The position numbers and the translations under genes were made by a program. Shown here piece after piece: positions 45,613 to 56,543 of a stretch of DNA of 64,000 nucleotides. A model generated the notes under the pieces. That model searched no databases and was not told where the DNA came from. It saw nothing but the letters and a program-made list of their open reading frames with translations. Within the stretch, counting starts at the first letter, position 1. Every line of letters starts with the position of its first letter. The stretch is taken from the NCBI GenBank assembly GCA_003996215.1, contig QJPP01000050.1, positions 744,001-808,000 on the forward strand, given 5' to 3'. This stretch comes from Jaltomata sinuosa (lineage: Eukaryota; Streptophyta; Magnoliopsida; Solanales; Solanaceae).

Positions 45613-48600
45613 ATGGTTCATACGAGAGCATCAGCATCAGGCGGAGATGAGCCTCTGACTCCAGCTAGGGGTCGAGGATGCCCTCAAGAAGCGGCACCTG
45701 CTAGAGCTGCTAGAGTTTAGATTAGGCAGCCAGCTAAGATATTGGTTGTCGGTGGTCGGTTATTTCAGGCTATCGCAGACTATGCCCGTACTCTGGAGGA
45801 CTTACAGCGACATGATTAGGGGGCAGAGATAAGAGGCCTCGACATCAGGGTAGCTACAGTGGTTCCAGGCATGGTGGTAGAGGTTTAGGCCAGTAGGGCT
45901 GGGGTTATCAGCCACAGCAGCACCAGGGTCAATCCAGCCAATCGGTTCAGGCTTCACTTCAGTCTTTCGGTAGTACCTAGTTTAAGCAGGGTCAGAGCAG
46001 CCATTAGGGATATAACGATCAGTCTTTGAGGGGTGCAGCTTTTGGGGAATCAGGTTGTGGTGGCCATACGGGATCTGCTGGTTCATCCTGACCGAGTAGG
46101 TCATCAGGGGCTTATTTTACTTGTGGTGTGATTGGTCATTTTGCTAGAGATTGCGCCCAGTAGGGTTTAGTTCAGCCACCAGTTAGAGGGGGTGGCAGTC
46201 AGGCTAGGGGTGGTGCTTCATATGGCAGAGCAGGTGGTAGGGATGGCGGTCGAGAAGGTAGAGGTCATCACCAGTTCTATGCGGTCCCTGGGAGACCAGA
46301 GGCAAGGGCCTCAGATGTTATGATTACAAGTACGATTTTTGTATGCCATCAGTCTGCTACAGCTTTATTTTATCCTGGATCCACTTTTTCATATGTATCT
46401 GCCTACTTTCTTCCTTGTTGGGGTTGGCTACTGAGCCATTATCTGTTCATGTTTCTATTTCGACCCCAGTAAGAGATTCTTTAGTAGTGGATCAGATTGT
46501 GAGATCCTGTGTGATATCTGTTAGTGATTTGGAGACTTGGGGTGATTTGATGATCCTTGATATGTTAGATTTTGATGTGATATTGGGCATGGACTGGTTA
46601 TCCTCTCACCTTGCGGTTTTGGATTGTTATGCCAAGATTGTTACCATAGCCGTGCTCGGTGTATCCCCATTTGTGTGGCAGGGTTCTATTAGCCATGCAC
46701 CATCTAGGGTCATCTCTTGCCTTCGAGCTAGGAAGTTGATTTCCCATAGGTGTCTCACTTATCTAGCATATGTTCGAGATGCTAGTGCTGACCCTTTGTC
46801 TCCTGAGTCTGTTCCTGTGGTTAGAGACTTCCTAGATATGTTTCCTACCGACCTTCCAGGCCTTTCACCTGAGAGATATGTTGATTTTGCCATTGAGTTA
46901 GAGCCGAACACCAGGCCCATTTCTACTCCTCCCAACCGTATGGCTCCTGCTGAGTTGAGAGAGCTTAAGGAGCAGCTCTTGGATTTGTTAGCTAAAGGGT
47001 TCATTAGACCGAGTGTGTCCCCTTGGGGTGCTCCTGTTCTCTTTGTGAAGAAGAAGGATGGGTTGATGCGGATGTGTATTGACTATCGACAGTTGAATAA
47101 GGTGACAGTGAAGAATAGGTATCCGTGCCAAGGATTGATGACTTGTTTGATCATCTCCAGGGTTCAGTCGTGTTTTCAAAGATTGATTTGAGGTCTGGCT
47201 ACCATCAGTTGAGGATTAGGGCAGAGGACATCCCTAAGACAGCACTAAGGACACGTTATGGCCATTATGAGTTCCTGGCGATGTCTTTTGGGTTGAATAA
47301 TGCCCTCGCAGCCTTTATGAACTTGATGCACAAGGTGTTTGGCCTATATTTGGACTCATTTGTGATAGTTTTCATAGATGACATCTTGGTATACTCGCGG
47401 AGTAGGGATGAGCATGATCAGCACTTGAGGATTATACTCCATACTTTGAGAGATCGTCGGTTTTATGCCATATTCTCAAAGTGCGAGTTTTGGCTGGAGT
47501 CAGCTGCATTCCTAGGTCACGTGGTGTCAAAGGATGGGATTAGGGTCGATCCGGGAAAGATTTCAGCGGTTTGTGATTGGCCTAGACCTACTACTGTTAG
47601 TGAGGTTCGCAGCTTTATTGGGTTAGCAGGTTACTACAGATGGTTCATTCAGGGAGTTTCTTCCATAACAACATCCTTGACTATGCTGACTAGGATGGAT
47701 GTCCAATTTTAGTGGTCGGATCAGTGCGAGGATAGCTTTCAGAGGCTTAAGGCCTTATTGACTTCAGCTCCAATTTTGACTTTGTCGATTGAGGTTCAGA
47801 GTTTCGCTGTGTATTATGATGCTTCCGGGGTTGGTCTTGGTTGTATGTTGATGCAGTAGGGTCGAGTGATAGCATATGCATTGAGACAACTGAAGGTTCA
47901 CGAGCGCAACCACCCCACTCATAACTTAGAGTTGGTGGGGGTAGTTTTCGCGCTCAAGATCTGGAGGCACTACTTATATGGGATTCACTGTGAGATATTC
48001 ACTGACCACCATAGTCTTCAATACATTATGAGTCAGCAAGAGCTGAACTCGAGGCAGAGGAGATGGATCGAGTTCCTAAAAGACTAAGATTTCACTATTT
48101 TGTACCATCCGAGCAAGACAAACGTGGTAGCGGATGCCTTGAGCCGGAAGGCGGTGAGTATGGGTAGCCTAGCTTCTCTTTCAGATTCAGAGTGACCGTT
48201 GGCCTTGGACATCCAGTCCTTGGCTAATTGTTTGGTTAGGCTAGACTTATCGGATCCTAGCAGAGTTCTCGCCAGTATCGAGGTTCATTCTACTATGATA
48301 TGATCAGATTCAGAGCCGACAGTTTGAGGATCAGAATTTGTGCGACCTTTGTGATCAGATGGTTTGGGGTGAGGCCAGCCGGGCTGCTTTGGGTTCTAAT
48401 GATATTCTGAGTTTTGATGGTCGACTCTGTGTACCGAGGGTTTGTGATTTGATTTATTTGATACTCTGTGAGGCACATTATTCTAGATACTCCATTCATC
48501 CTGGCACGGCGAAGATGTATAGAGATTTGAGGCAGCTTTACTGGTGGTATGGTTTGAAGCGGGACGTAGAAGAGTTTGTATCACGATGCTTGAACTGTCA

Positions 48601-49104
48601 GGAGGTGAAGTTCGAGCACATGAGATCGGGTGGCTTGATGCAGCGACTTCCCATTCCTGAGTGGAAGTGGGAAGGTATTACTATGGACTTCATTGTTGGT
48701 TTGCCTCGTACTTCTCGGGGTTTTGATTCTATTTGGGTGATTGTGTATTGGCTGACTAAGTTGGCCCACTTCTTGCCGGTTCAGACTTCCTACGGTGCTG
48801 AGAGGTTAGCTCAGATCTACATTTGCGAGGTTGTTTAGTTGCACGGGGTCACAGCTTCTATCATTTCAGACCGCAGCACGCAGTTCACATCTCAGTTCTG
48901 GAGAGCTATACAGAGGGATTTGGGTACGGAGGTTCATCTTAGTACCGCTTTCCACCCTCAGACAGATGGCCAATCCGAGAGGACTATTCAGGTCCTGGAG
49001 GACATGCTTCGGGCTTGTGTACTTGACTTTGGAGGTTCATGGGATCAGTTTGTGCCTTTGGCCGAGTTAGCTTATAATAATAGTTTACATTCGAGCATCG
49101 GCAT
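45613..49104 (+). pseudogene. Chimeric beta/alpha gag-pol
   Basis: It starts as beta: MVHTRASASGG, the same missing gag core, a knuckle whose first Cys is Tyr, a protease remnant, RT with FIDDILVYS, the same one-base deletion near 47125 and the same TAG at 47710-47712 as in the copy at 52377-56542. From about 48270-48310 onward it matches alpha instead: GGTTCTAATGATATTCT and CTACATTTGCGAGGTTG, where beta has GATTCAGATGGGGTTAT and CTACCTTCGTGAGATTG. It stops at GGCAT (49100-49104), the alpha insertion point. It is non-functional. Confidence 0.88.
49100..49104. repeat. Beta target-site duplication (GGCAT)
   Basis: GGCAT before LTR B equals GGCAT after LTR C (59664-59668). LTR A has AGCAT (42336-42340). 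The uninterrupted homologous integrase in beta reads CATCAGCATGGCACC at about 55857. Confidence 0.85.
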
Positions 49105-52100
49105 TGTAATTACTCTTTCGATTATTTTTGTGTGTACACTTTTCTTGTACTGTTAGAGCCTTCTTGTAGCGGCCCCAAGTCATTTATGGCTTGCTGGGAC
49201 CGGTGGTTTGGTTCCCTAGCCGTTCATTTGGTCGTTATGATTGTTTTATTATTTTAGAGCTGAGTCTTAGGACCCGAGTATCGAGATCTTGCGATGGTGA
49301 TTTGCGACCCTAAAATTGAGAATCTTATTAACATCGCGCGTAATTGAAAATATTGTATTCAAGATTTGAATGTGGTAAAAAGTTATATTTTTATTGCCTT
49401 CCTACAATATTTTAAATGTTTATGAAAAATACTTTTGATATGATATAGGTGTGTATGTATTTATTTTATAAAAGTTTTATAAACTATTAATATTTTAACG
49501 GAGATAGTAAACTTAGTTATATTAAAAATTATTATTATAATATAATAAGTTTTATTTGAAATGATTTTCTATTAATTATGATATGTTTTAAAAGTTATAT
49601 ATATTTTATTATGAACCTATGCAATATCCGAGTGTGCACCTAACGGGGTAAGATGAAATATAGTGGTGAAACACCATCAACACGTGGAAGCAAGGGAAGG
49701 ATGGCTCCCATGTTTGGTGGTTTTGCTTTTTTCCTTTTATGGGGGTTTGTTTTAACTTGGTAATTAATTGCCAAGATCATATGGATTTTCAGATTCTAAT
49801 AATTGAATTCGGGAGAATTTGTGTCGGAGGAAAAAGTGAGTAAGTTGTGTTGGAGAAAACAGAAACTGATTGGAAGGGTGAGAAGCAAAGTTGTTTTTGT
49901 TTGTTCTGGAGTTTGGATCATTGATGGCACCAGCCGCAAAGGTTACTAGGTTCTACCATGAGGGAAATGACTGATTTTGCAATGCAAGTTTGGTCAGTGA
50001 TTTTACCTTGGCAGTGGATAGAGTAAACTTCCACCTTCACAAGAGCTTCTCGGAGCGGTTCGGACTTGGACATCATCATTATAGCATCTTGTCATCGGAC
50101 GACAGGTAGGTTACGGTCTAAACTCCCTAGACTCAGCATATATTGGATAAAATTGTACTAGCTGGCATCCTTGGGTTGGGTTATTAGGTTGGTACCACAG
50201 ACCTGGAATGTCTTATTCATGTCCGACTTACTTTCCTTTTCCCGATGTTTGTAGTACTTGCTTGATACGTTTTATTCACCCTTGTGGTCCTGTGAGTCCT
50301 TGTTGACTCTGGAACATAGGAGGTGGGTTATTGGGAATGTCCGCGAGACCCAGACATAGAAATATCCTTCTAGGCTGGTTATGCTTACTGAGTAGCTTTG
50401 GAGCCTGTACAGAGCTGATAGGTTGATTGTGAGTTGTTGGGTGGCTATTTGTGTTGATCATTCATTTCCATGCATATAAAGAGGATTTATCCATGTTTTA
50501 CTATGGTTTTGGATTCGGGCCTACTGAAATTGTTTTCTAAACCTTGCATGGCCTTGGAGGCCGTTTTCGATAGAAATAAACTGAAATGGTTTGATTTAAC
50601 TTGTGAATATTCTTGGGGTAAAAGGTCAAATTATGATTTCTATCACCAGTTTTACTATTAACGCTAGACTCAGCAGGGCCAGGGTGCTAGTTGAGTTCTT
50701 ATTAAATGGGATGGTATTAGTCTCGATCGGAGAGAGCATCTGGGATGACTTTCTACTGTTTAGACCCAGTTACGCCCGGGCACCCTTGGAGGGGTTTTTT
50801 GTGATATTTTCCCACTATTTTGGTCCTGGACAGGGTCTGGGCATGCATATTCGAGACTGGGTCTCTATCTTGAACCCAGACTTGCTTCCGGATGACATGT
50901 TTTGGTACTGAGTTTTAGTATGGGGTCTGGGACCTCAATGGACCTTGTCATCCGGGCCTGGAGCTTTGGGCTGCATGTGCCGGAGGGAGGGTATATGATG
51001 GAGTAGAGGTATACGGGCAGTGTCCTTCTATAGAACCTACCTGCTGGGACCGATCGGCACCAAAGGAGGTACATACAGAGTTTTTATCCCACCCTGAGGT
51101 TATCATGCATCATATCATTCATTGTTTAAGGCTCCACCCTTGTTTGTTATTTGTTGAGTGTACGCTCCGGTTGTATGGGCGGCTAGAGGGTTTTGTTTTC
51201 ACTTGTTTGCGTTCCTCGGTTGTATGGGCGGACGAGGGACTGTAGGTAGGCTCCTGTTACGTTATTGCGGTGTTATCCCCCTGTTACAGTTATGCTTATA
51301 AGATTATATACGGCTGAGTTGTTACTTGTTGGATTTTAGATTGGTATGGCTATTTGAGTTATTGATTCTTGTTTTCGAGCATGCCTATCTTTACTCTCCT
51401 TCTCCCTTCCTTGTACTTGAGGTTACCGGTAAATCGTCCATTTCTTAAACTTGTTATGTATGGACTGTTATTTCAAGGATCCCAGGTGCGTTATTTCTTG
51501 CTTACACATGTGCCTGTTGCGTATATATTCTCTTTGCTAGCCTTGTATGTTGTTTTGTTGACTTCCCTCTAGGCTAGTCCCTGTGTACTTTTCATTGATC
51601 TCTGTGACTACTTGTTGTTCTACTCTGCTTGTTATTATGCTTTTATCTTATATGTGCCCAGTCAGTCTATGATACCTACTAGGTACCTTATGCTTCGCAT
51701 TTGGAGCCCATACCACACTCTGCATCTTCTGGTGCAGATCCTAGTGTGGGCCATCACCGTTAGCTCATGGAGTCTTGTGCGAGTTGCTATTTTGGTGATA
51801 TTCTGGACTGAGGGTGAGCTCTTGGTGGCTGGAGCTTAGCTTTTAGTTATCTTTTGATTATGTACTATATTTCTACTCGGAGACAGCTTTGTGTATATTG
51901 TTTTGGATCCTTGCACTACTTATGTAGACCCGGCTCTTATACGCTATGATACCAGGTTTCGAGTTTGGTTCAGCTTCTGCATTGTTTATATTACTCCTGT
52001 TATCTATTTTCTTTATATTGTACCCATTCTTCCACTTATTAAACTGTTCTTCCACTCAGATTGTTAGATAGTAGCCCATTACTGATTGTTCTGGGCTATG

Positions 52101-52163
52101 GGGATGGGTTTGCCTACTAGGGGGTTGTAGATGCCATCATGATCGAGATATCAGGTCATGACA
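49105..52163 (+). repeat. Beta LTR B
   Basis: It begins TGTAATTACTC and ends GGTCATGACA. It is the 5' LTR of the beta copy that extends to LTR C, and is more like A than C at sites checked by eye. Confidence 0.92.
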
Positions 52164-52166
52164 GCT

Positions 52167-52178
52167 TGGTATCAGAGA
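52167..52178 (+). other. Beta primer-binding site
   Basis: TGGTATCAGAGA starts three bases after LTR B and matches the initiator tRNA-Met site except for the last base. Confidence 0.85.
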
Positions 52179-52376
52179 CTAGGTTCACCGGTGTCATCGT
52201 TATCAGAGCCAATTTCTAATAGAGTCCTGCGGATCAGGGCGGAGACGTTCGTACTCAATCTTCGGGAGGCTACAGTGACATCTTAGGAAATATGACTCTT
52301 TCATTGCTTCTGTATCATGGGTAGGACCCTTGAAAGTTTCCTAAAATCTCATTTGTTCTACTTCATTCTTTAGCAG

Positions 52377-52982
52377 ATGGTTCATACGAGAGCATCGGCA
52401 TCAGGCGGAGATGAGCCTCTGACTCCATATAGGGGTCGAGGATGCCCTCGAGCAGCGGCACCTGCTAGAGCTGCTAGAATTTAGATTAGGCAGCCAGATG
52501 AGATATTAGTTGCCGGTGGTCGGTTATTTCAGGCTATCGCAGACTATGCCCGTACTCTGGAGGACTTACAGCGACATAATCAGGGGGGAAGAGATAAGAG
52601 GCCTCGACATCAGGGTGGCTACAGTGGTTCCAACCATGGTGGTAAAGGTTTAGACCAGTGGGGCTGGGGTTATCAGCCACAGCAGCACTAGGGTCAGTCT
52701 AGCCGACCGGTTCAGGCTTCACTTCAGACTTCTGGTAGTACCTAGTTTGAGCAGGGGCAGAGCAGCCATTAGGGCTATAGCGGTCAGTTTTTTAGGGGTA
52801 CAACTTCGGGGGCATCAGGCTATGGTGGCCATACGGGATCTGTTGGTTCATCCCGACCGAGTAGGCCATCAGGGACTTGTTTTACTTGTGGTGTGATTGG
52901 TCATTTAGCTAGATATTGCCCCCAATAGGGTATAGTTCAGCCACATGTTAGAGGGGGTGGCAGTCAGGCTAGGGGTGGTGCT
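52377..52982 (+). pseudogene. Beta gag remnant with zinc knuckle
   Basis: The N-terminus starts MVHTRASASGG and stops after about 35 codons. The sequence then jumps to the region after the gag core (GRLFQAIADYART), so the gag core seen in alpha is absent. A Gly/Gln/Ser-rich stretch with several stops leads to an intact C-X2-C-X4-H-X4-C knuckle (CFTCGVIGHLARYC) at about 52880-52920. Confidence 0.8.
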
Positions 52983-53492
52983 TTGCGTGGCAGAGCAGGT
53001 GGTAGGGATGGCGGTCAGGCAGGTGGAGGTCGTAATCAATTCTATGTGGTCCCTGGGAGACCAGAGGCAAAGGCCCCGGATGCTGTGATTACAGGTATGA
53101 TTTATGTATGCCATCAGTCTGCTACAGCTTTAATTGATCGTGGATCCACTTGTTCATATATATATTCCTACTTTCTTCCTTGTTTGGGGTTGGCTACTGA
53201 GCCATTATCTGTTCATGTTTCTGTTTCGACCCCAGTAGGAGATTCTTTAGTAGTGGATCGGATTGTTAGATCCTATGTGATATTTGTTGGTGATTTGGAG
53301 ACTTGGGGTGATTTGATGATCCTTGATATGTTAAATTTTGATGTGATATTGGGCATGGACTGGTTATCCCCTCACCGTACAGTTTTGGATTGTTATGCCA
53401 AGATCATTACCATAGTCATGCTCGATGTATCCCCGGTTGTGTGGCAGGGTTCTGTTAGCCATGCACCGTCTAGGATCATCTCTTGCCTTTGA
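52983..53492 (+). pseudogene. Beta protease fragment
   Basis: An open frame of 169 codons. The protease active site reads ALIDRGSTCSY, with Arg in the place of the usual Ser/Thr after Asp, and the C-terminal signature ILGMDWL is present. It ends in TGA at about 53490 and continues in the same frame as the next segment. Probably inactive. Confidence 0.8.
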
Positions 53493-54478
53493 GCTAGGAA
53501 GTTGATTTCATGTGGGTGTCTAGCTTATCTAGCATATGTCCGAGATATTAGTGCTGACCTTTCATCTCCTGAGTCTGTTCATGTAGTTAGAGACTTTGTA
53601 GATGTGTTTTCTACCGACCTGCCAGGCCTTCCACCTGAGAGATATGTTGATTTTGCCATTGAGTTAGAGCCAAACACCAGGCCCATTTCTACTCCTCCCA
53701 ACCGTATGGCTCCTGCTGAGTTGAGAGAGTTTAAGGAGCAACTCTTGGATTTGTTGGCTAAGGGGTTCATTAGATCGAGTGTATCCCCTTGGGGTGCTCC
53801 TGTTCTCCTTGTGAAGAAGAAGGATGGGTTGATGCGGATGTGTATTGACTATCGACAGTTGAATAAGGTGACAGTGAAGAATAGGTATCCGTGCCAAGGA
53901 TTGATGACTTGTTTGATCATCTCCAGGGTTTAGTCGTGTTTTCGAAGATTGATTTGAGGTATGTCTACCATCAGTTGAGGATTAGGGCAGAGGACATCCC
54001 TAAGACAGCACTAAGGACACGTTATAGCCATTATGAGTTCCTGGTGATGTCTTTTGGGTTGACTAATGCCCTCGCAGCCTTTATGAACTTGATGCACAAG
54101 GTGTTTGGCCTATATTTGGACTCATTTGTAATAGTTTTCATAGATGACATCTTGGTATACTCGCGGAGTAGGGATGAGCATGATCATCACTTGAGGATTA
54201 TACTCTATACTTTGAGAGATCATCGATTTTATGCCACATTCTCAAAGTGCGAGTTTTGGCTAGAGTCAGTTGCATTCCTAGGGCACGTGGTGTCAAAGGA
54301 TGGGATTAGGGTCGATTCCGGAAAGATTTCAGCAGTTTGTGATTGTCCTAGACCTACTACTGTTAGTGAGGTTCGCAGTTTTATTGGGTTAGCAGGTTAC
54401 TACAGATGGTTCGTTCAGGGATTTTCTTCCATAACAGCACCCTTGACTATGCTGACTAGGATGGATGTCCAATTTTAG
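53493..54478 (+). pseudogene. Beta reverse transcriptase, frameshifted
   Basis: The N-terminal RT half (ISTPPNRMAPAEL, GAPVLLVKKKDG) reads in one frame to about 53890. A one-base deletion relative to alpha (TATCCGTGCC against TATTCGATGCC) then moves it to another frame. There FIDDILVYS and FLGHVVSKDGIRV are intact, and a TAG at 54476-54478 ends the segment. The same deletion and stop are in the chimeric copy. Confidence 0.88.
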
Positions 54479-54961
54479 TGGTCGGATCAGTGCGAGGATA
54501 GCTTTCAGAGGCTTAAGGCCTTATTGACTTCAGCTCTAGTTTTGACTTTGTCGATCGAGGTTCAGAGTTTCGCCGTGTATTGTGATGCTTCCGGGGTTGG
54601 TCTTGGTTGTATGTTGATGTAGTAGGGTCGAGTGATAGCATATGCATTGAGAAAGCTGAAGGTTCACGAGCACAACTACCCCACTCATAACTTAGAGTTG
54701 GCGGCGGTAGTTTTCCCACTCAAGATCTGGAGGCACTACTTATATGGGATTTACTGTGAGATCTTCACCGACCACCATAGTCTTCAATACATTATGAGTC
54801 AGTTAGATCTGAACTCGAGGCAGAGGAGATGGATTGAATTGCTGAAAGACTACGATTTCACTATTTTGTACCATCCGGGCAAGGCAAACGTGGTAGTGGA
54901 TGCCTTGAGCCGGAAGGCGGTGAGTATGGGTAGCCTAGCTTCTCTTTCAGTTTCAGAGTGA
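54479..54961 (+). pseudogene. Beta RNase H
   Basis: The same frame as the RT C-terminal half. It shows YCDASGVGLGCML and, after stops at about 54620, LELAAVVFPLKIW, FTDHHSLQYI and NVVVDALSRK (alpha reads NVLADALS). The substitution GKANVVVD for the usual GKANVVAD is a single change. It ends in TGA at about 54960. Confidence 0.82.
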
Positions 54962-56542
54962 CCGTTGGCCTTGGACATCCAGTCCTTGGCTAATCGTTTG
55001 GTTAGGCTTGACTTATCGGATCCTAGCAGAGTTCTCGCCAGTATCGAGGTTTGTTCTACTTTAATTGATCAAATTCAGAGCTGTCAATTTGAGGATCAGC
55101 GGTTGTGTGACTTTCGTGATTAGGTTGTTCGGGGTGAGGTCAGTCAGGCTACTCTAGATTCAGATGGGGTTATAAGGTTTGATAGCCTCTTTTGTGTTCC
55201 AGGGATTGGTAATTTGATTCAGTTGATTCTTTGTGAGGCGCATTATTTTAGATACTCCATTCATCCTAGCGCAGCAAAGATGTATAGAGACTTGAGACAG
55301 CTTTACTGGCAGAGTAGTATGAAGCAGGATATAGCGGAGTTTGTATCTCGGTGCTTGAACTGTCAGCAGGTGAAGTTCGAGCACATGAGACTTGGCGATT
55401 TGATGCAGCGACTTTTCATTCCTGAGTGGAAGTGGGAAGGGATTACCATGGACTTCATTTTTGGTTTACCTCGTACTTCTCGTGGATTTGATTCCATATG
55501 GGTGATTGTTGATAGGCTGACTAAGTCAGCACATTTTTCGGTTCAAACTTCTTATGGTGTAGAGAGGTTAGCTCAGATCTACCTTCGTGAGATTGTTCGG
55601 TTGCACCGGGTCCCAGCTTCTATCATTTCAGACTGTGGCACTCAGTTCACATCTTAGTTTTGGAGAGCTATTCAGTGAGATTTAAGTACAGAGGTTTAGC
55701 TTAGTACTGCATTCCATCCTCAGACAGATGGCCAGTCCTCTCGGACTATTTAGATCTTGGAGGACATGTTTCGGGCTTGTGTTCTTGACTTTGGAAGTTC
55801 ATGGGATCAGTTTGTACCTTTGGCCGAGTTTGCTTATAATAATAGTTTTCATTCGAGCATCAGCATGGCACCTATCGAGGCCTTGTATGGTAGGCGTTGC
55901 AGATCGCCGATTGGTTCATTTGTTGGTTTAGAGTCTAGACCACAGAGTACAGATTTGCTTTGAGATTCCCTAGACCGAGTCCGAGTGATTCAGGATAGAC
56001 TTTGGGCAGTTCAGAGCAGGTAGAAGAGTTATACTGATCGTAGTCTTCGTGCCTTGGAGTTTAGTGTTGGTCACTCTGTGTTTCTCGGTGTATCGCCTAT
56101 GAAGGGCATGATGAGATTTGGTAGGCGGGGCAAGCTTAGCCCCAGGTACCTTGGGCCGTTTGAGATTCTTCAGAGGGTTGGTAGTGTTGCTTACATGTTA
56201 TCTTTGCCTCCGATGTTTTTAGCTATGCACCTGGTTTTCCATGTATCGATGTTGCAACGGTATGTTCCAGATGAGTCTCATATGTTGCAGTGGGATTCAG
56301 TTCAGTTGGATGAGAGTTTAGCCTTTGTTGAGGAGCCGGTAGTTATTTTGGCCAGAGATGTCAGGAGATTGAGGTCTCGGGAGATCCCAGTTGTTAAGGT
56401 TCAGTGGAGGCACCGTCCAGTTGAGGAGGCTACCTGGGAGACCGAGAGAGATATACGAGCTCAGTATCTGCAGCTGTTTGAGCCTTCAGGTACTTCTTTG
56501 TCCTTGATTTTTGAGGATGAAAGTCCTTTTAGTAGTGGATGA
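54962..56542 (+). pseudogene. Beta integrase with C-terminal chromodomain-like region
   Basis: The zinc region (SIHPSAAKMY, CLNCQQVK) and catalytic core (WEGITMDF, IISDCGTQFTS) are readable. FHPQTDGQS follows, where the usual catalytic Glu of SER is replaced (GGCCAGTCCTCTCGG). The C-terminal frame 56054-56542 has the GPF-type motif (YLGPFEILQRVG) and then a chromodomain-like end (VKVQWRHRPVEEATWE), typical of Tekay chromoviruses. Several stops interrupt it. It ends one codon before the LTR. Confidence 0.88.
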
Positions 56543-56543
56543 T

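Noticed and set aside
42336..49104. Two independent beta insertions at the same integrase position (target hotspot).
   Set aside because: The sequence left of LTR B switches from beta to alpha before the site, and A and B resemble each other more than C. A recombination duplication explains all of this with one insertion.
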